Below are positions 12,401 through 27,400 of a stretch of DNA of 64,000 nt, one piece after another. A program made the position numbers and the translations under genes. Below the pieces are notes generated by a model, which worked only from the letters and a program-made list of their open reading frames with translations, searched no databases and was not told where the DNA came from. The number at the start of each line of letters is the position of its first letter. The stretch's first letter is position 1. This stretch comes from Schistosoma mansoni (lineage: Eukaryota; Platyhelminthes; Trematoda; Strigeidida; Schistosomatidae): NCBI RefSeq assembly GCF_000237925.1, contig NW_017386127.1:1-64000 (forward strand), in the 5' to 3' direction.

Positions 12401-15400
12401 ATTTCTTATATGTATATAAATATTACTGTATATTAGAGTAAAGCCTGAAGAGGATCTAATAGAAAACAATATTGTTCGCTTATATATGTTATTCTAAATC
12501 ACAAATTGGGAATTTTTCAAATCATACAATTTTGTGATGAATTATGTTTCTCAGTCGTTTCAGTTATTTATTGGATAGAATTATTGCTTAACTACTTGTT
12601 TGATTCATTCAAAATTGTTGACTGACCAGATGAACATGTAAGATCATGTGCTGTCTATTATGGTTATTACTGTGGATGTCGTCGTATAATTAATGGTTGA
12701 TGAATAGATCCGTTTTCTTCTATAGTTTTACTTTCATCCTTGCGTCAGCAAAATCAGTCTCGTTAAGTAGTAGTAAGTAGCAGGTAGAAGTGTATTCAAT
12801 AGTCATAGGAAACAGTCGTATCAGTGGCAGGAATTAGTGTTCAGCTAATGTTACAATCTTAACAAGTCGCTCTTGTTTCAAGTCAATACAGTTAGATAAA
12901 TCTAAACCAAATAGAAGTCTGTTTTATGTTATTCAATAAAACATTGTACATAGTTCATCAATAGCATATGTACCGTTTTCTTTTCATTTCTGTAAAATAC
13001 TATTGAAATAGGCAATGAAAGAAACTTTATCTGTGAAGAGGCCAGCATTAGCTGAAGAATTCCTCAATCAATTGATTTCACATTCAATACATAATGAGGA
13101 ATCTGATATTTATACAATCACAAAAGAGAATTTTAATTTAATAGTACAAAATGTAGCTATTTCAGTTATGTATAACGAGAAGGAAACATTTGAACAGTAA
13201 ATTACTTTTTTTTATAAAATTATTTTAATTTCTTTTAGAACTTCATCTATAAAAATTAGTTATTTGATAATCGGGGTTGTTTGTGGAGATTTTTAGTAAT
13301 TTTTATATATAGTTGAAATCATGAGTCTCGTAGGTCCTGGGTTCGAATCTCGCGAGGCGGGATTGTGGATGCGCGCTGCTGAGGAGTCCCACAATAGGAG
13401 GAAACGGCCGTCCAGTGCTTCCAGGTTTTCCATAGTGGTCTAGCTTCAATTGACTTATTTCAATTATATATAAAAATTATTTGATAATCGTTAATTTCAT
13501 TTTGTTACCATTTACAGTGTACTTTCTTATAATTACGAGATAATTTATTATATTTGTATTATTTTGAAAATATCTGAATCTGAAGAGGGGTTCAGTAGTA
13601 AATGAAGGCAAAATAATTTTTCAATTTTATGATATTATGTTATGCAAATAGATAGAAGCATCAAAATAGAATACAAAAGAAATACTAGTTTTCTTCATAT
13701 TTCGACAAACTATTAAGTTAAAGTTCCCGTGTAATTTCAATGTACTCCAATAAATATAGTAAGTCAACATGACAATGTGTCACAATATTTATCGCCTTAC
13801 TATTGTGATATAGTACTTACTTACGCCTGTTACCCCTGGTGGAGGAACATATGCCGCCACCAGCATTCTCCAACTAACCCTGTCCTGGGCAGTCCTTCCC
13901 AGTTCTTTCCAGTTAACATTCATCTTTTTCATATCTGCTTCTATTTCCCGTTGTAATGTGTTCTTTGGCCTTTTACTTTTCCGCGTCCCTTCAGGATTCC
14001 AAGTTAGGGATTGCATCGTGATGCAGTTTAGCGATTTCCTCAACGTATATCCAATCCACTTCCAAAGTCTTTTCATAATTTCCTCTTCAGCTGGAAGCTG
14101 GTTAGTCCTCTCCCATGAACGTCTGTTGCTGATGGTATCCGGCGAACGGATATTCAGTATCTTGCGCAGACAACTGTTTGTAAATACATATACCTTCTTG
14201 CCGATGAATGTAGTAGTTCTCCAAGTTTCAGCTCCGTACAGTAGGACTGTCTTGACGTTCGTATTGAAGATTCTCACTTTGAAATTAGTTGACAGTTGTT
14301 TTTTTATTATGATATAGTAGACTTTTGGATATTGTGGTACAGCCAGTTAAACCTCTGATCCAATCAAAGAAGTTATTTTAATTCTTACTGAACGAATGTT
14401 GAAAGACACTATTTCATGCTTAAATAATTGAATATACAAAAACATTACATAATAGAAATATTCGCTTATATGAGAGATTATTCAAAGAAAGCAGTGTTCA
14501 TTTTGGGTTAATTGAAAGATACGAGATGATTTAAAATATAGCAAAAGATGATCATACTTTATTTCCATACATGTATACTTTCATGATAAATGTGAAGTGA
14601 AAGTCAGTCAAGTTGAAGATATTCGCATAAAAATTCTCTTTATTTTCATCAAATAATACATTGAATATCTTGAATAAAAACATATTCATCGTTAAGAATT
14701 ATTATCAAGGATAGTCAGTAGTAGGTAGTTTATGTAAGTTTAAGCCACCTATATTGAAATTCCGGATATCACTTTTTTTAAATGAATACAATAATGCATA
14801 TATAATAAAATGGTATTGTTTGTGGTTAAATCAAAATTTTGAAGGTAAACGATCTCAATGAAGTTTTCCCATAACATTAATTATGGCTTTATTTAACTAA
14901 GTATTCTTTAAAGTTTCTGAGTAAAGCAAGACACCAATTCAACTATGAAAATACTAAATCTCCAAAAAAACCTTTTCTGATTATAATCATGTGCTCACTA
15001 GTGACTGACTTTGAGGGGTAAATCCTGGAGTTCTAGTGAGAAGCAGTGACCAGTAGAATTCAAACCACGTCTGTTGTGAGATAGGAACTCACTGAAGACA
15101 ATATGTGAACGGTTGCTCAACTTCGTGGATTGGTTGGAGATAGACATAAACACCATGGGATGCCGGCTCAGTGGTCTAGTGGTTAAGTGCTCTGGCGCGA
15201 GACTGGTAGGTTCTGGGTTCGAATTCCGCGATAAGTCCCATAATAGGAAGAAACGGCCGTTGAGTGCTTCCAGGTTTTCTCTGGTGGTCTAGCTTTAATT
15301 GACTCACGCTTTCAACTATGAATTTACTATTTATTTTTGTTAGCTTATAACTGTATCAATGAAAAAATATTTGTTTGTTTATTGCGTTGGAAAAATTAAA

Positions 15401-18400
15401 CTACACATCTTAGTTATTCAATGTATTATGAAAATTTGTTGAAAAATCAACATCATTTAATGTATGCCAATGAACGTGAAATACAAGATCTTAGAGATAA
15501 ATTACATCAAAAAGATCTGGAAACTGGTACAACAGTACAATTTCAAATGTCTGAACAAGTACATGACTTGTTGTTAGGTAAGTATTAGAATAAATTGACT
15601 AAATAAAATAATATTGTTTTCTTTTAACGTGCCCCATATTTTATCCTTACTAAACTTAAAAAGTGATCAGTGAATGGATTTTTAGGGACTTTAGTATTTT
15701 CTGACTAGTTTCAAGATGAATTTCCTGGAGTTCTGGTGAGAATGCCTGACCAGTGGAGTCCAATCCGTGTCCTGTGGAGACAGTTATCCATTTCAGACAA
15801 TAGATGAAGCATTGAGCAAAATCATGGATCGATTAGAGTTAGACATTAACACCGTTGGAAGCCAAAGGTCCTGAGTTCCAGTCGCACAGGTGGAACAGTG
15901 GGTACTCACTGCTGAGGGGTCTCATACTAGAACGAAATAGCCGCCCTGTGATTCAGGGTTTTCGATTATGTTCTATCTAAAATCGACTCGTTAATTTAAC
16001 CGTTAAAAACCGATGACACTCTTTTTACTGGTCAGAAAGTTAAAATTTATTGTAAAGCAAAATTTATGGTGAAAACAAACTTTTTAGGACTTTGTAACTA
16101 AGTATTTTGTAGACATCATCGAGTAATTCACATCTTATTTATAACACACATTGGAATATATAATATTTTTCAGAACACAGATAGCTCAAATTATTTGACT
16201 TTGATGCAAAATAAATCCAAATCTTTCCGTCGCTTAGTAAACTGTGAATATGTACGCAAGTGCATTGTCTAACAATAATATTGATGAAAGGAATATTAAC
16301 AGAACTGTACAGATTGAATGAAAGTGTGAACAGTTGGAGGTACAAGGTGAATGAATCTTAACTAACATTTTATCAGTTAAGGATGAAATAAATTGAGGAA
16401 GCTAGTCGTGAAGTTTTCTAAAATGATTTTCTCCTTTGATTCGTCTAACTTCTTGTGTTAACCAAAGAGCTTGATAGTTGTGGAAACAAAACAAATTGCA
16501 GATTTTTTGGATAATTCATATGGAATAACTAAAATTATGAATATTGAACAATTATTCGGAAAAATATCTAGAGAATATATCATTTTGAAACGATTGCTTT
16601 TTGTGTGTACAAAACATTGTCTATGATTTATTAAATCAGGGAAACCCTTTGGTTAGTTTGTTGTTGTTGTTGCCTTACACTGAAATTTAGTGGTTGATCA
16701 TGATTTTATAATCGCCTAAGCTTAAATTATTGAAGACTACTCACAATTTACCATTCGAGTTCATCAGGGATCCTTAATAAAAAAAGAATGAAATTTGGTT
16801 AAAAGAGTCTAATTTATTTGTTTTATATCTTCAATCGTATAGAAGTTACAGCGTTGCGAGCTAGAATACTTGAATTAGAAGCGAAACACAAGGAAACGGA
16901 AGCCCAAGTACAAAAACGTGTTAGAAAGGAACTTGATGATTCAATTCGTAAACTATTTGGTATTAGTTTCGAACAAAAATCCTGTATTGATGAATATCGT
17001 AATCAGTTAAAAGCAATCACTTTACAACGTATTGCTGAGATAAAAGAAGAAGCTTCTACAGAAATGTTACGCATAAAAGAACGAACCGCTGTTGGAACTT
17101 CTGCAGGTGAATTAATTTTTTGATGATATTTCTAAAACTCATAAAGTTGTGTTATTTTATAAGTGTAATTATTTCGATAATGCAATGAGAAGACGAAGTT
17201 TATCAGAATTATGTGATATATCAGCGCAATACATTTCGAACAATCTGATCACATATGTACTTGTTAAGACATTTTTATATGAAATTAAAAAGTCAACTAG
17301 ACCTGTTAAGGTAAGAAAATAAATAAAGTACACAAAAACAATGTGATGACTACTCTGGATAATAAATTAGCATTACCAGGGTAGGTTAAGGGTAAGAACA
17401 AATTGTTTTTGAACACATAAAAGGAATTTCGATTTCCGTATAGCCAAGGCTTCAATAAACCTTAGTATACGTCCTTAAAGGCTTTTGTACAACACTACAA
17501 ACGCTGATTTGATGTCAACCTTATGACCAGTTTCAACCAAATGTTTCGCAATGGAGGAAGATGTTTGTCTATCCTGTGATAAGACATTCAGATTTTAAGT
17601 GAAATATAGTTTTTCATAGTGATAAACATTACGGTTTCAAATCCTTATTCCAATCAATATTAGATTTCTATGGAATCTTAATTGAAACAATCATTCGGAA
17701 GTTTCTAACCAACAGGTAAGATAACATATTTAATGAAATTTACTTAGTACAAAAATTAAATCCATCATTAAAAGAAATTCAATTGTACTTAATGTTAATG
17801 TCATGCAAAGATTTTGTTTGTCATGAGTTATATAGGTCTATCTAAGTAACGAAAGACTATCAACCTCATAACATTTGGGATTTGATTTTGGTTATTTAAA
17901 AACGTAACAAAATCCCTTACTATGTAATATTGTTAACTTCAACGGTTTCACTATGAGATTTTGTTGAATAAAGTTCAGTCATTAATTTCGACTAAAAAAA
18001 GTTAGTTTCCAATATATTATATCAGCATCTCCTATTAATTATACTTAAAAACGAGGAACTACTACAATTCCCATAACGCAAAGTAACAACACAAAAGATT
18101 GTTACAAGTGAAAGTTTATTAACTCCAACATAAATATGACGACAACTCTAGAAGAAAATACATTCATATATATCTTGATTTGTATACCCATTTTCACTAT
18201 TAATTAGAATGAAACCATATAGATGATAAATACCCAGAATTATGATAAGTCGCATGCTACATGTCATGCTGACCATAATTTATGTTAATTTCGTACAAAC
18301 AATATCATATGTTGAATAGATACTACACTCAAATAAATCCATGTTATACTAAATAAAATATTACACTAAATAATCGTCATTATATTTGAATGAAAACAGA

Positions 18401-21400
18401 AGTAATGTTAAATTGAAAATCACAAAATGAATTAATTATGTAATTTGATCTATTCTATCACAATCAGTAATGGATTCGTAAACAATTCTATTTATGTTCA
18501 CGTTATGATCAAATACAAAAATCATTTTGAACTAGTAAATAATCGATTGTTTTGGTTTTTACTAGTGATATTTTTTGACTTACTTACGCCTGTTACCCCT
18601 CATGGAGGTCAATCAGTCAGCTACAACGTAGGACCAGGCACATATATACATCGGTCCAAGTTGCCATACCTCATAAGCACAAAATGAACACCGAATTCAT
18701 AGAATTAGTTAATTTAGTGTTGATAGTAAATATAAGATAGGTTGTATATAAGGATATAGTACAGGAAGAAAGAGAGATATGAAGCAGTTTTAATCTCACA
18801 GTTTAAGGAAAGACAAAGAGTGTATACACCTGCGTCATTGTGATCGACTCTGAGCCATGTCACCCAGAGTCTCCAGCCATTGGTTACGATAGTCACGCGT
18901 ACCCCAAGCAAGTAGTCTTCATCTACCACTTGGTTGGGGAGCATAGGCCGATCACCAGCACTCAATATTTGTTTTATAATCATTATTATCTAACGATATT
19001 TTCAATCGGAAAAAGTGATTTCTTTTTGTTTCTTCAATTGTATCATTCTAAAATTGTAGTTTATACAAATAATGCCTAAATATTTTGTTAAAATCCATTC
19101 ATGTGATAATCCAATGTCCATTTGTGCTTAATATGTGTGTAACATCGTATCAGTTAACTGTTCTTTTCTCATTTATAACACGGATTATGTAGTATTTTAA
19201 AATTAAATTATCGAGTTTTGCTAATTTATTTTACCAATTTGGATTATATAAGTTAGTAAAATGAAATATATTAGCAATAATCGAGACAGAAATCACCAGT
19301 AATAAGGATTCCTAACATTTTTATGCTATGATACACATTTATCTCATCTTCGTCATAGATATTCTTTGAATATGATATCTTTGTATCTAACCACCTAACT
19401 TAACTCTATATACCAAATGAATTGGTCATCGCGATTGTCATATTTGGACGGTTTCCCACCTTCAGGTATCTTTGATAATGTTCACTATTTCACATATACG
19501 TAACAAAGTATATACATTGGATGAGTAGAGAGGAGAATTAGTGTCTGCATCTCCGATCATGTTTCTGCAACTAGAATGAAAGCTAAATTACAACAGTTCA
19601 ATCACTTGTCATCGGTTCAACTGTGGACATGATGTTGATGTTTCAAAATTCATCAAGATTATTGGTAAACAAAGAACTCCAGATTAATTGAGGTTTACCG
19701 AAGCTTTTGATATAAGAAAATATGAACAAAAACTTACGCAACCAAAATGATGCAGTTAGTAACCTTATCATTTGTGATTTCGTTCTCATGATTACATTAG
19801 GTACAATTTTTTTCAAGATGTAAGTTTTAATTTCTTAATTTTTTTTCTTCTAAGCTTAACTACGCTGGTCAACATTTTTAAGTATCATAAAGTTCACAAC
19901 ATAAATCTTTGAATCAGAAAAATCCTGTTTCTTTTTAGTTTTCTCTTGTAGAATATTCATATATTCAATCTATAAATAAACATCCGTTTGAAGACTTTTT
20001 AATTCTTCCATAGTTATTTTTTTGATTACTCTACATCTTCATGCAAACCCAACTTTATTCAAACCATTTCCGATATAACATATGCATACTTATTTTGTTA
20101 TTAATGAATTATAGCATCGTTTCTGGAGTAGTAAGCAACTGAAGAGAGCCAAGCATATAAATCAATCCATACTATTGTTCTGCAAATGCTGTTCTTTCTT
20201 TATTCAAACATACTAGTCATTATGAATTGAGAGTAGATTTATCATCGCTATGTATAGTTGATATAATTCATATTTTGTATTCAATAAATTGCAGATAAAA
20301 ATTTTCATTTAATAAATTTCCAACACTCGAACTTAAAGATTTTTGGAACATTTAAGCCATTCTACAATCAGATACAACAAAATTGTTTTTCATCGTATAT
20401 ACTGGCTGTTCAAATCTTCACATTGATGCTTAGAACAGCGATTGGTCAGCCTCTTTGGATAACGCGTTGGTGTTGGAAGCAAACAATGTAGGGTTCGAGT
20501 CCGGGAATGAGCGTCAACTCTGAAATGTAAGTACATTCAGCCGACAAGTACAAAAAAGGATGAAAAGCACGCTCTGGATTAAACTGCTATACACCATCCA
20601 TATCTGCATAAGGATGTTGTCCGTTTTATTACGTTAAAGAATTTAGTTTTAGTTCAGTTTGATCAGTTATACATTTAAAATAAAATTCTATAACTAACAG
20701 TATTAATAATGATCACAAAAGTTAGAGTTAATTACCAGTGATATGTATTAGTCTTTAGTACTTTTTCTGTTATATCATAAAATATTTTTATTCTATATAA
20801 TCTATGTATATTTACATTTTATAGAAGATGAATTAGCTAAACGCAATTACCATTTATCTAAAGAAATTACCACTTTACATCAGTATAATATTAGTCTTCA
20901 ACAAATGATGAATCGTCTAAAAGTTATGTCACAATGGCAACAAACCACATTAAAGTGTACATTTGAAAAACAGGTTTGTCATGATCTTAATGTTATTAGA
21001 CAGTTTATTTATGTATATGCTACATTTATATTTCAGTATATGATAATTACAGTTTCACACCGTCCTAAAAAGGTTGAATTGAAACTGTAACTGACAAAAT
21101 GCTGCGTTTTTGAGCAAACACCCTCAGCTTCTTGGCTATATATCACTTTTAGGGTTTCATCAGTTCGCTTAACAAATTTGTTGCCTTTTGTGCGGCAAAA
21201 ACTCATTCATGTTTTGCGTATTCCTGACGTACGACATAATTCCCTAAAAATCAACCTGTTTGTAAATTATATAAGGGTTCCTCAGTAGTTGCTACATGCA
21301 CTGTAACACCATTTAATTATATTTGGAAAACTTGTTGAACCAAACGAGCGATCCCTGTATGTAATAATCTTTGCAAAGTGGCAGATGGATTAGTTAATCT

Positions 21401-24400
21401 AAAAGGCATTATCTGGAACTGATGCAAACCAGATACAATGCTGAAGGCTATTTCGTAAGTCATCTGCGTACAATTCAACTTATCAGTAATAAGGTGCCCA
21501 ATTCAATGTGGAGAACTATTTTGAGCCGGCTAATGCATCTAATATACTGTCGATGAGTGGCGATAGAAAGAGACGGTGTCTTGTGGCTTCATTAAGCTAC
21601 CGGCAGTAAATGCACAGTTCTAAAGACCCGTTCTCCTTTTATACCAGTACGATTGGTGCGACCCATAGTGATGTTGATAGTGCTTTTACCATATACTTGA
21701 AGGCTTCTTTAATCTGGACGAGCGTACGGCGGAAGGTTTGAATAAAGGGCTCAGCATTTTGTGTCAATTTCGTCAACTGAAGCCATTACGAGACCGATAT
21801 TTTTCTGATTTTCAAGCAAAGACGGAGTAAAATCTTCTTACCGTTTGCTCCAATAATTCGGAATATACCGGAGGAGGAGTTTACAAGCAAAGATGACATC
21901 CGTGTTTCAATTAAATTAATGTTAATAGCCATCCGAATATCTAGAGATTTATATTGTCCCGATCTGGAACCTGAATGCGGAACCGTGAATATTTTTATCT
22001 TTATTTCTTACACCCACGTTTAGCCAGAAAATTTGCCCCTAAAATCTCATGATAGGTGATATTCTGTGCGTCGGACTTATCATCTTTTAGTTTCAATCTC
22101 GATGTTTTTTCTTGTCAATGTTACCCTCCTCCTATCAGCCGTACGAGAACAGTTAATAGCATCCCTAGTACTATGTATATAGACCTCATCTAGGACTTAC
22201 TTACTACTAGTGAAAGATTACACCGCTCCTATATCCAACAAAATGTATTTGTACGAATTGATAATTCACCACATAACTCTGAAGATAAATCTTTCTGGAT
22301 GCTACATGAATAGAACAGAGTATTCAACATAACTGCATCCAGATTCATCTTACAACGTTTTACACAAATGCTGTAGAATTTCCAGAATGGCACTAAAGAT
22401 ATTTCGATTTCAAAGCTTTCTTTTTGCTCACTTTTAGACTAGTTTTTCTAACGAGTGACCATAGCAAAAATGAATTTCATGTAATATTTATGTTAAATAA
22501 ATTTATTTATTATTCAATCTAAACAGCTTGGTATAGTTGAAAATCAACGAAATCAAAATAAAACAAATACTACAAGAATGAATATGTTATCTGAACAACA
22601 TATACGTTTGCTAAATGAAGAAATTACTAATATGCGAGAACATTTAGCAAATACACAAAAACATTTGAATGATCTACGTATTGCATTAGATAAAGAAGCA
22701 AGTCAAGTTTAAAAAATATTTTATTTGTTTATTTACGGTTGCTCAAAATCGTGGATTGGTTGAAGTTAGACATTAACACCGTTGGATGCTAGCTCAGTGG
22801 TCTATCGGTTAAGTGCTCTGGCGCGAGACTGGTAAGTCCTGGGTTCGAATCTCGCGAGGTGGGATCGTGGATGCGCACTGCTGAAGAGTCCCACAAAAGG
22901 ACGAAAATCCTTCCAGTGCTTCCAGGTTTTTCATGGTGGTCTAGCTTCAATTGACTCATGATTCCAACTATCAAAACAAAATAATCAAAATATTTGTATA
23001 CAATATAAATTAACAAAAATTTCAGAAATTGTTGTATTGATATAAAGACTAGAATCCCGATAACAAAATGAAGGGGTCCAAATCGCTGTATACTACAATT
23101 ACATAGGGGAACAAAATCAACATAAATGGGAAGATAAAAATTTTTTAAGACCGTTAGTTGAAAACAGGAAGTGAAATAAACTAAAAGTATCTAGTAATTC
23201 CAGGTTTCATTAGAAAAAAGCTTAAACACATCTACTCCATCTTATTATCGGCTGTATTACATAGGGTATCTAGTCGCTTATCTATATCATCATGACGGTT
23301 CCAATCAGGATGTTCATCTTTTTACATTTCAAATTAAACGTAATCAACCGTATAAACATGGTTTATGTCTTCATTTGATCAATTTTCGTCTTCATCAAAC
23401 CAGTCCCGTTTATGGTCCCAATCTCAAGTCACCTTAAACAGTAACCTGGCTCGTCCAACAAAACAAGATCACCTCAATCCACATAAGCTTGCAACCCCAT
23501 CTACTGAATGATTCTTGGGACTTACGCTCAAATCGCCTGGTGTTTTTCGCTATTGGTTTCATTATCCACAATCTGTGCTGTAAAATACACTGGCAACAAA
23601 ACACCTAAGCTTTAAAACAATGCAGACCGGACTACTTAACAGTATAGTGACACTGAAAGACGTTCAAATCTCTTATTGATGCTAGATGTGCAGTAGATAG
23701 AAAAAATGTGGAGAAATTCGAACACTTCACTTCTACTTAAAGTGTGTACTGATGTTGTTGTCCAGAAGAGCAATAAAACCTCTACGACTAAACCATCCAT
23801 CTCAGAGAACAAAACCCCGTCTAAATCATCCACCTCAGCTATGAATCGTCTCCATCATCTCGAAATGACCTTTTTGTATGCTTTCCAGTTGGTATTTATG
23901 CAAACCTCTAACTAAACGAAATGATTATATTGTCCCAATAGAAAACATGATGACATTTTCGTACTTCATTGTAAAAGCAAATGTCCATGTATAATTCAGT
24001 TTGGTGTTGCTGAATTTCTAATTTTTTTGGCTAATCAGCACAGTGAATAAATACGCACGTGTATATAATTTTAAAACATCAATTTTCTATCACATTCTCC
24101 ATTTATTAATACATTGTAGATGAAAGATAAAATTGACAGGAAACATGCAGCTGAACGAAAAGCTGCCACTGATAAACAAATGGCTATAGTGAAACAAATG
24201 CATATTGATCAGCTAGTAAGTGTTGATATTTACGTTGATTGATTACTGAGTGGTGTCATCAATGCGGTGTTTGTCTAAACCTTAGTATGGATTGAATTAG
24301 ATCAATCATGTTCCCATGTGACCACTAGTCTTAGTGACTTGATATTCCGTGCACTATTAGTTACAGGTCAGCTTTGATTGTTAGTGTTTGTAAACTATGA

Positions 24401-27400
24401 GGTATTCAATTTCTCACTCAAAAACGTTCTGATTAATAAGTCGTAGAAACTAAATGGTTTTAGTAACGACTATAATTTGTTTTACCTTTATCATATACCA
24501 CTCAGTGTCTCAAGACTATATTTATTGTTTATAATTATATAGCCCCTTAATTATGATTAGATCTAACAGGAACTGAGTGAAAATGTTGTTTTTCTGGATA
24601 AAGGTCAGAGCTTTCATCTAAATGTAAAACTTTTCACTTATATGACTATCCGTTAAAATTCGAATGAGATTTGATGCCTTAAATGTTTTCATATAGATTT
24701 CTCTCATAAAATATTTTACAACCATAAACTCCAGAATAACGACTACTATAGCCTCCTTAGGTTGAGTTTGATTTGTGAATAAACATTCAGTTATCTCTGA
24801 TTTAATTTTTATATATATGCATTTTTATTTATCTAAACATATTGGTACAAGGAGGCACCCAATACATATAGACCACACAAATCCCTTGATTTGTATGAGG
24901 ACTGGAATACTGTGCTGGTGCCTAAAACGAAGCAAGTGGTTTTCTTGGGGGGCCACACCTTGAGCCTTTGACTTATGAGGTCTAATCCACAAAGTAGTGG
25001 AACAACGTAAGGAGATGCAGTCCCATGATAGCCGGTGACCAACAATAGGTTCATACGTCATTTGTTCCCTCAGGACCCTGGAGCCCATGTTGTACTATTG
25101 GTTCAGAATCAGAGTTTTCCAACTCCTCTACGTATATATATATTCTCAAAATAGTTACAGTGCACACTAGTGTACGGATTTGGTAGGTTTCATACAAAAC
25201 CGAGGCAATATTTGCTAAAGAGGAGACTACATTACTCGTAAATACACGATTCATAAATCAGTTTGGCCGAAAATTAGTTGCAGAAATGTAAACGACTTGA
25301 GGTATAAGATAGAAGCAAAACTTATAATTGCAGGTGACAGCGTTTTACTATACAACGTTATTTTCGGAGTATACATTATACCTGACAACAGTATTGTAAG
25401 CATAATGTTGTCTTTGATAAGTAGTTCGTGGAAGATATAAAGAAGCCGGAAAAACTAAATAACTACAACGTTTTGTAATGATATAGATTTTACATCTATT
25501 CCACTAAAGGTACAATGAACAGTTGATTTACTGTGTGTACAGTTTAGTATCATGTTTAAGTTCATAAACATGTTGGTCATCATTTATTGGTTAATACTTT
25601 CAAATTCACGCTATTCAGACGAATATGGTGATTACGATAAAGAAGAAACTATAGAGATCATAATAATATTTCTCCGTCTTTTACAATGTTATTATCGAAT
25701 ACTGGATTATATTCCCTAAACAATCTATCTTATTTATTGTCTATTTACTTAACTATCAATCTGTTTACTTCTTTTTCATTTCATTTATTCAAGATAACAG
25801 AAATAACAGAGAAAGATAATGAGCTTAATGAAATGAATACAATTTTAAGTGTAAGCGCAAAATCAAGAAAACAAGAAGCTGATAAATCAATAAGGCAAGT
25901 TGATTTATTACGTAAACAATTAAAAGAAGAAAAACGTTTGAAACAATCTGCTTTACAAAAAATTGATGATATAATGTCCCAAGTGAGTTGTGTTGTTGTT
26001 TTTCAAGTTATATTCTATATCATGTATGTCAGGTAATTTAATGTAATCAGTGATGTGCAATATACTGAATACATAGCTGCTTTTGCATATTACTGCACTT
26101 TAAAAATATTATTATTAACAATCAAAATTAAATTAAAGCCATCATAAACCTTTGTCTAGGCGCCTAGATGTAGGGACAATATACATTTTGATCCATCAAC
26201 TTTAGATCCGCTGAATATCATAACGAAGCTAACAAAATATAACCGTAGTGTAACTAGATTTCAAAATAAAAAAAAATGTTTTAATTCACTATTATATAAC
26301 AGTATCCAAGCCTTTAAAATATTAAAATTATCAGTGGTTGAGTCGTTTGAGATAACGTCATGAGTCGTCGACTTAAATACTGGGTTCCTTACTTAGTAAT
26401 GTGTACGTTATAATTTCTATTCAGAATATCAAGGTTATGAATGATTGATTATATTAAAATTTATCAGCAAATAACAATAGAAACTTAACCAAATAATACA
26501 GTTATTTACTTCACTAAAAGTATTTTTATAGTGAACTTGTAGTAGCTGATCATAATAATTTTATATATGGTAGTTGTAGTGGGGCTGTCACAAATAGAAA
26601 GTAGTATGGTCGTTTGCATACTTTTCTAAAAGAAAACAAAGTGCCTAGGTAAGATTTTCAGAACGTGCTCTGTGTTGACAAGATGAAAACTAAGACTTAG
26701 AAAATGACTTTATACTAAAGTTAAAGTGACAGTGTCTTTTGTAGGAAAAATTTCATCTAAATTAAGAATTTTTTTCATTAACTCATTTACCGGGTATAAA
26801 CTTGTTTACTTGGCTTCGAGACAAACTATGAATGTTGAGATTAGTGAAATTACTCAGTTGATTGAGTCAATGTAGATGTGGCTTTGTTCGAACCTGTGAC
26901 TTGGCAGCTTGAAATAGGACACAAGATCTACTGCTCCACATAAAATTTCGTTTAATTAAATTATCAGATTTTATTAATGCTATTTATTTGTAGACGTTAT
27001 TGAATCTTATAGTTTAAGTCACGAATCGACCTTAACCGGACGGCCATGGCTGACTAAGAAGAACTGAACAGTTGGTTCGTCGTAGTATGGAGATCACAAC
27101 CCCACTAACGACCAAACACAGGACCTTTAGATTACTGACTAGACATCCGTGATTTGAATTTTTGACTTCAATCAATTCATGACATTGGATAACTGTATTT
27201 GATTGCTATTAGTGCCTAACTATCTTACATCTAACACGGACTAACTCCATTGGTCATGGCTTCTAACTAAAACTGTGAGAACTACTCTTCGAAATTACTC
27301 AGTAGTGAACATATAAATATTATTTGATCCTCAGTGGATCTGTGGATGCGCGGTGATGAGGTTTTTCACACCTCAGTGGATCTGTGGATGCGCGGTGATG

